From: Candidatus Woesearchaeota archaeon
GTDB taxonomy: Archaea; Nanobdellota; Nanobdellia; Woesearchaeales; UBA9642
DNA length: 59,494 nt
Assembly: GCA_016928115.1 (NCBI GenBank)
Contig: JAFGLI010000006.1
Location: 1 to 59,494 of the forward strand
Direction of reading: 5' to 3'
Every line of letters begins with the position of its first letter. Positions within the stretch are counted from its first letter, which is position 1. This document shows positions 56,255 through 59,494 of the stretch, in pieces. Made by a program: the position numbers and the translations under genes. A model generated the notes under the pieces. It ran no database searches, had not been told where the DNA came from, and saw nothing but the letters and a program-made list of their open reading frames with translations.

Positions 56255-56649
56255 GCAAGGAAAAAACAAGATGGGGGATTTGTCATATTTACTCTTCATA
56301 CAATAACACAATAATCCATATTACAGATATTACAGGAACAGAAACAATCGCAAAATGCTCAGGAGGGCAGGTTGTAAAGAGCGACAGGCTGGAATCAAGC
56401 ACAACAGCTGCAATGACTTCAGCAAAAATAGCAGGGGAAGAAGCAAAGCAGAAAGGCATTGATGCAATAAATATAAAAATAAAAGCCCCGGGAGGGCACA
56501 ACGGTCCAATGAGTGTGGGTGCCGGAGCACAGGCAGCAATAAGGGCACTGTCAAGAATAGGGCTGAGGATTGGCTTTATAGAAGAAGTAACACCATACCC
56601 CCATGATTCATGCAGGAAAAAAGGCGGAAGAAGGGGCAGAAGAGTATAA
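56251..56649 (+). CDS. rps11: 30S ribosomal protein S11
   Basis: The 132 residues match archaeal S11: [69 protein letters not shown] and [22 protein letters not shown]. It lies on the platform near the mRNA exit. It starts within the S3 stop codon region (4-base overlap). Confidence 0.97.
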   Translation: MSKEKTRWGICHIYSSYNNTIIHITDITGTETIAKCSGGQVVKSDRLESSTTAAMTSAKIAGEEAKQKGIDAINIKIKAPGGHNGPMSVGAGAQAAIRALSRIGLRIGFIEEVTPYPHDSCRKKGGRRGRRV

Positions 56650-56675
56650 TCATTAAAACAGCTGAGGGAATAAAA

Positions 56676-57476
56676 ATGGCTAAACCAAAAATAGAGCTTT
56701 TGAACAAAAGCAAAAAACCTGAAAAGATGAGTTTTTTGATATCTGATGTGCCTATAGAATACATCAACAGTTTAAGAAGGTACATTATGAAAGAGGTTCC
56801 TGTCATGGCTATAGAGGATGTTGAGATAATCAATAACAGCTCCATAATTTATAATGAGGTTCTGGCACACAGGCTGGGACTTGTAGTATTGTCAACTGAT
56901 TTGAAAACATATAACATGAAAAACGAATGCAAATGCAAGGGCAAAGGCTGTGCAGGATGTGAAGTGAAAATGAGCCTCAAGGAAAAGGAGCCCGGCTATG
57001 TATATGCATCACAGATAAAATCAAAAGACCCTAAAATAAAGCCTGTTTACGGAAAAACACCCATAGCAAAACTGAAAAAAGGGCAGAAAATAGAGCTTGT
57101 GGCCACAGCTGTTCTGGGTAAGGGAAAAGAACACTCAAAATGGAATCCCGGGCTGGTTTATTATAACCAGATGGTCTCAATAGATATAAAAAACAAGGAC
57201 AAAATAAGTAAGGAAAAGGCTGAATATATGGTAAAACATTTTCCTGAAGTATTTAGTCTTAAAAACAACAAAATAGAGCTATTGAAAAAAGAATGGAATG
57301 ACAGCATATTATATTGTGATTTTGCAAATGACCCCAATATTGAAATCAAGAGGCTTGACAAATACGTATTTACTGTTGAGCCTTTCGGGCAGTTAAAGGC
57401 AGGGGAAATGATTGAAAAAGCCCTTGATATTTTTGACTCACATCTTGATGAGTTTGAAAAGAAAATAAACAAATAA
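56676..57476 (+). CDS. rpoD: DNA-directed RNA polymerase subunit D
   Basis: The track start lies inside S11; ATG 56676 (MAKPKIELLNKSKKPEKMSFLIS) has a GAGGGAA site before it. The ~266 residues follow the alpha-like fold (YINSLRRYIMKEVPVMAIEDVEIINNSSIIYNEVLAHRLGL). The inserted domain holds ECKCKGKGCAGCEV, four cysteines suited to an Fe-S cluster as in several archaeal RpoD. It pairs with RpoL to nucleate polymerase assembly. Confidence 0.96.
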   Translation: MAKPKIELLNKSKKPEKMSFLISDVPIEYINSLRRYIMKEVPVMAIEDVEIINNSSIIYNEVLAHRLGLVVLSTDLKTYNMKNECKCKGKGCAGCEVKMSLKEKEPGYVYASQIKSKDPKIKPVYGKTPIAKLKKGQKIELVATAVLGKGKEHSKWNPGLVYYNQMVSIDIKNKDKISKEKAEYMVKHFPEVFSLKNNKIELLKKEWNDSILYCDFANDPNIEIKRLDKYVFTVEPFGQLKAGEMIEKALDIFDSHLDEFEKKINK

Positions 57477-57477
57477 A

Positions 57478-57834
57478 ATGACTTTGGAAAACAAAAACCG
57501 GATACTGAATGAACTGATTGAAAAACTCAAGAAGCTTTCAATAGATAAAGATGCAAAGCTATGGAAAAGAATAGCTTCTGACCTGGAAAAAAGCACAAGA
57601 AACAGGAGAGTTGTAAACCTGTCAAAGATTAACAGGTACAGTAAGGAGGGCATTACTGTTGTTGTGCCCGGCAAGGTTCTGGCAGGCGGAAACCTTGAGC
57701 ATCCTGTGAATGTTGTTGCATATAATTTTTCAAAAAAGGCATTTGATGAGATAAACAAAAAAGGCTCAGCCATAACACTGAATAATTTCATAGAAAAAAA
57801 TCCAAATACCAAGAATATAAAAATAATAGGCTGA
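57478..57834 (+). CDS. rpl18e: 50S ribosomal protein L18e
   Basis: The 118 residues match L18e: NKNRILNELIEKLKKLSIDKDAKLWKRIASDLEKSTRNRRVVNLSKINRYSKEG, VVVPGKVLAGGNLEHPVNVVAYNFSKKAFDEI. It begins 1 base after rpoD. The order RpoD-L18e-L13-S9-RpoN is the standard archaeal arrangement. Confidence 0.96.
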   Translation: MTLENKNRILNELIEKLKKLSIDKDAKLWKRIASDLEKSTRNRRVVNLSKINRYSKEGITVVVPGKVLAGGNLEHPVNVVAYNFSKKAFDEINKKGSAITLNNFIEKNPNTKNIKIIG

Positions 57835-57838
57835 TAAA

Positions 57839-58273
57839 ATGGCAGAAAATGAACTGATTATAAACGGGGAAGGCATGGTGGCAGGAAGGCTTGCAGCCAT
57901 TGCAGCAAAAAAAGCCCTGCTCGGCTTTGATGTAAATATAATCAACAGCGAAAAAGCACTGATAGTTGGCAATAAAAAAGAGATTATAAAAAAGTACAAG
58001 ATAAAAGAAGACAGGGGGATACCCTCAAAAGGACCGTTTCTGCCAAAGAGGCCTGACAGGTTTTTAAGAAAGATAATCAGAGGAATGCTTCCTTATAAAA
58101 AATCCCGGGGAAGAAATGCTTATAAACAAGTAAAATGCTTTATAGGAATGCCCGAGGAATTCAAAGACAAAAAAATAACAGAATATGATAATGCTCATAT
58201 AAAAAAATCAAAGCACACTGAATTTATAACAATAAAAGAGATACTAAAAAATCTGGGAAGTGATTTTGAATGA
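57839..58273 (+). CDS. rpl13: 50S ribosomal protein L13
   Basis: The 144 residues match archaeal L13: [89 protein letters not shown] (first residues differ slightly). It binds domain II/VI of 23S rRNA. Its stop overlaps the S9 start by 4 bases. Confidence 0.96.
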   Translation: [144 protein letters not shown]

Positions 58274-58665
58274 AAATAATAAACAGCTCAGGAAAAAGAA
58301 AAACCGCTATTGCAAGAGCAACGCTTAAGGAAGGAAACGGAAAAGTGAATGTAAATAATGAGATGCTTGAGAATATAGAGCCAAGCATATCAAGAATGAA
58401 AATAAAAGAGCCTTTAATACTTGCAGGCGAGACAGCCAAAAAACTAGATATTGATGTTGATGTGAAAGGCGGGGGGTACAATGCGCAGGCAGAGGCTGCA
58501 AGAGTTGCAATTTCAAGAGCATTGATAAAATATGATTCAAAACTGGAGAGGATTTTCCTTGACTACAACAGGAGCCTTCTGGTTTCAGATGTAAGGAGAA
58601 AGGAATGTGCCAAGCCTAATTCAAGAGGAAGGGCAAGAGCCAAAAGGCAAAAGAGTTACCGTTAA
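58270..58665 (+). CDS. rps9: 30S ribosomal protein S9
   Basis: The 131 residues match S9: SSGKRKTAIARATLKEGNGKVNVNN, VKGGGYNAQAEAARVAISRALIKYD and the basic end RRKECAKPNSRGRARAKRQKSYR, which reaches the P-site tRNA anticodon. The ending SYR matches the conserved KRYR/KSYR terminus. Confidence 0.97.
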   Translation: MKIINSSGKRKTAIARATLKEGNGKVNVNNEMLENIEPSISRMKIKEPLILAGETAKKLDIDVDVKGGGYNAQAEAARVAISRALIKYDSKLERIFLDYNRSLLVSDVRRKECAKPNSRGRARAKRQKSYR

Positions 58666-58684
58666 ATATTGCGGGGTGCAAAAG

Positions 58685-58747
58685 ATGATAACAATAAAAA
58701 ATATTAATTTTTTAAGTCACCATTTTTTCAACGGGGTGAAAAAATGA
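58685..58747 (+). other. 20-codon leader ORF coupled to rpoN
   Basis: Duplicated start regions (CGGGGTGcAAAAgATGATAA and CGGGGTGaAAAAaATGATAA) stand 59 bases apart. The first begins a 20-codon ORF, MITIKNINFLSHHFFNGVKK, whose TGA overlaps the rpoN ATG. It may couple rpoN translation or be a by-product of duplication. Confidence 0.35.
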
Positions 58748-58941
58748 TAATACCTATAAGATGTTTTTCATGCGGAAAGCCCATAGCCCATTTATGGGAG
58801 GAATTCCTTGAAAGGACCCAGAAAGGGGAAAACAAAAAGGACGTACTGGATGATTTAGGCCTGGAAAGATACTGCTGCAGGGCATTATTCCTTGGGCATG
58901 TTGACCTTATAGACACAGCCGGTGAGTTTAAAAAATTTTAA
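58744..58941 (+). CDS. rpoN: DNA-directed RNA polymerase subunit N
   Basis: The 65 residues are RpoN: MIIPIRCFSCGKPIAHLWEEF, with CFSC as the first zinc pair and RYCCRALFLGHVDLID as the second. It belongs to the core polymerase with RpoD, L and P. A GGGGTG site precedes the ATG. It is 2 bases from the following unknown gene. Confidence 0.97.
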   Translation: MIIPIRCFSCGKPIAHLWEEFLERTQKGENKKDVLDDLGLERYCCRALFLGHVDLIDTAGEFKKF

Positions 58942-58943
58942 AA

Positions 58944-59483
58944 ATGCCTGGAAAAAAGACTTTTAAAGAAAATAAAATCAAAGACATATTATCTACAATT
59001 GAATCAGATTCTAAATTCAGGGATTTTAAAAAGAAAAATCCTGGTTATTATTTAGCGCATTTGTTCTATATGGAAAAATCTGAGAATGAAAAGAATGAGC
59101 CATGGCAGGCAGGCTACTACGATAAGAAAAAAGACAAAATGGTTGTCTTTAGTTTAAAGGAAAATAATAAAATTGAAAAGGAGCCTGAATCAGAGATTTT
59201 TAAAAAAGACAAAAAAGCAGTTAATAAGCTTGAGCTGAAAAAAATAAAAATAGATTTTGAGGAAGCCAAAAACATAAACAATGAGTTTGTTAAAAGCAAA
59301 TACAATGGTGAGCCAATCAAGGACAGAATATATATAATACAGAAGCTTGAAAAACACATATGGAACATAACCAATGTAAGCCGTTTCTTTAATATTATTA
59401 ATGTGAAGATAGACGCACAGAAAGGAAAGGTAATTAAAAGCAGCAAAGACTCTTTAATGGGTCTGGGCAGGGTTATGGAATAA
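58944..59483 (+). CDS. hypothetical protein, possible PepSY-like domain
   Basis: The 179 residues are not recognised with certainty. The layout NEPWQAGYYDKKKDKMVVFSLKEN and then KHIWNITNVSRFFNIINVKIDAQKGKVIKSS resembles PepSY/cystatin-like domains, where a W-x-I strand precedes I-D-A-x-x-G-x-V. No signal peptide is seen, so it is cytosolic. It follows rpoN by 2 bases and is probably the last gene of this transcript within the window. Confidence 0.55.
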   Translation: MPGKKTFKENKIKDILSTIESDSKFRDFKKKNPGYYLAHLFYMEKSENEKNEPWQAGYYDKKKDKMVVFSLKENNKIEKEPESEIFKKDKKAVNKLELKKIKIDFEEAKNINNEFVKSKYNGEPIKDRIYIIQKLEKHIWNITNVSRFFNIINVKIDAQKGKVIKSSKDSLMGLGRVME

Positions 59484-59494
59484 TCCGAATAACT

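Noticed and set aside
1-59494. CRISPR array or cas operon linked to the Cas4-like nuclease
   Set aside because: No regularly spaced direct repeats with unique spacers and no other cas genes are present.

Overview
The window comes from an AT-rich archaeal chromosome. Its machinery is archaeal: r-proteins P0/P1, L18e, L31e, L39e and S19e, RNA polymerase subunits D and N, topoisomerase VI, FEN1, Hjc, the tRNA-splicing endonuclease, diphthine synthase, the FttA/aCPSF1 termination nuclease, a proteasome beta subunit, RIO1/Dim2, archaeal SRP RNA and TATA-box promoters with short or absent leaders. Short intergenic gaps, many small proteins without recognisable family, DUF5652, eight-cysteine and COG1340 proteins, and Lys/Glu-rich tails on r-proteins suggest a DPANN lineage of the Woesearchaeota/Pacearchaeota type. 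That placement is an inference from gene content; no rRNA gene is present to confirm it.

Layout. 1-2.7 kb: edge-truncated glycerate 2-kinase, SRP RNA, a Cas4-like Fe-S nuclease and an unknown protein. 2.7-7.5 kb (minus): L1-P0-P1 cluster followed by a coiled-coil protein, diphthine synthase, an SGNH hydrolase and a DUF5652 protein. 7.5-8.1 kb: an overlapping-palindrome array, an intron-bearing tRNA-Ser and a duplicated tRNA 3' end. 8-13.4 kb (minus): two paralogous unknowns, FttA, proteasome beta, and the L31e, L39e and S19e genes behind a second palindrome array. 13.4-21 kb is accessory-rich: an unknown pair, MNT/HEPN, enolase, PIN and RHH genes, an M24 peptidase, a possible papain-like protein, fused GMP synthase and a truncated RelE pair. 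21-31 kb: TldD/TldE, a Glu-rich protein, a wHTH nuclease-FEN1-Trm5 cluster, EndA, a TrmB-like regulator with a perfect palindrome, and RNase Z. 31-40 kb: leuA behind a leucine-rich leader ORF, twin lipoproteins, Hjc with a RecB-like nuclease, a Fic protein bracketed by inverted repeats, and a cation-chloride-cotransporter-like permease. 40-45.4 kb: a RelE-type TA pair, RIO1-Dim2, a DEAD-box helicase, then about 1 kb of unusual repeat and structured-RNA-like sequence beside a XerA recombinase. 45.4-54 kb: Top6B-Top6A, an atypical radical SAM protein, MBL and HAD hydrolases, a presenilin-like protease, a triplicated promoter/hairpin repeat before a third paralogue of the 8-9 kb family. 54-59.5 kb: S13-S4-S3-S11-RpoD-L18e-L13-S9-RpoN and one unknown gene.

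The most unusual signals are mainly non-coding: (i) tRNA-Ser(GGA) with a 35-nt intron in the T arm whose ends match a bulge-helix-bulge; (ii) a bacterial-style attenuator-like leader before leuA; (iii) a possible pseudoknot/hairpin switch in the S13-S4 operon leader; (iv) a richly paired ~275-nt region beside xerA, bracketed by GGGGGAGTTC-like repeats; (v) overlapping palindromes abutting two r-protein promoters; (vi) a Fic gene bracketed by composite inverted repeats.

The information-processing genes fit together as a minimal archaeal expression apparatus (polymerase subunits, termination, ribosome parts and assembly, tRNA maturation). The accessory part is dominated by toxin-antitoxin-type modules and their remnants, several with visible operator-like palindromes. 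All pairings were done by eye; no folding or database search was run.
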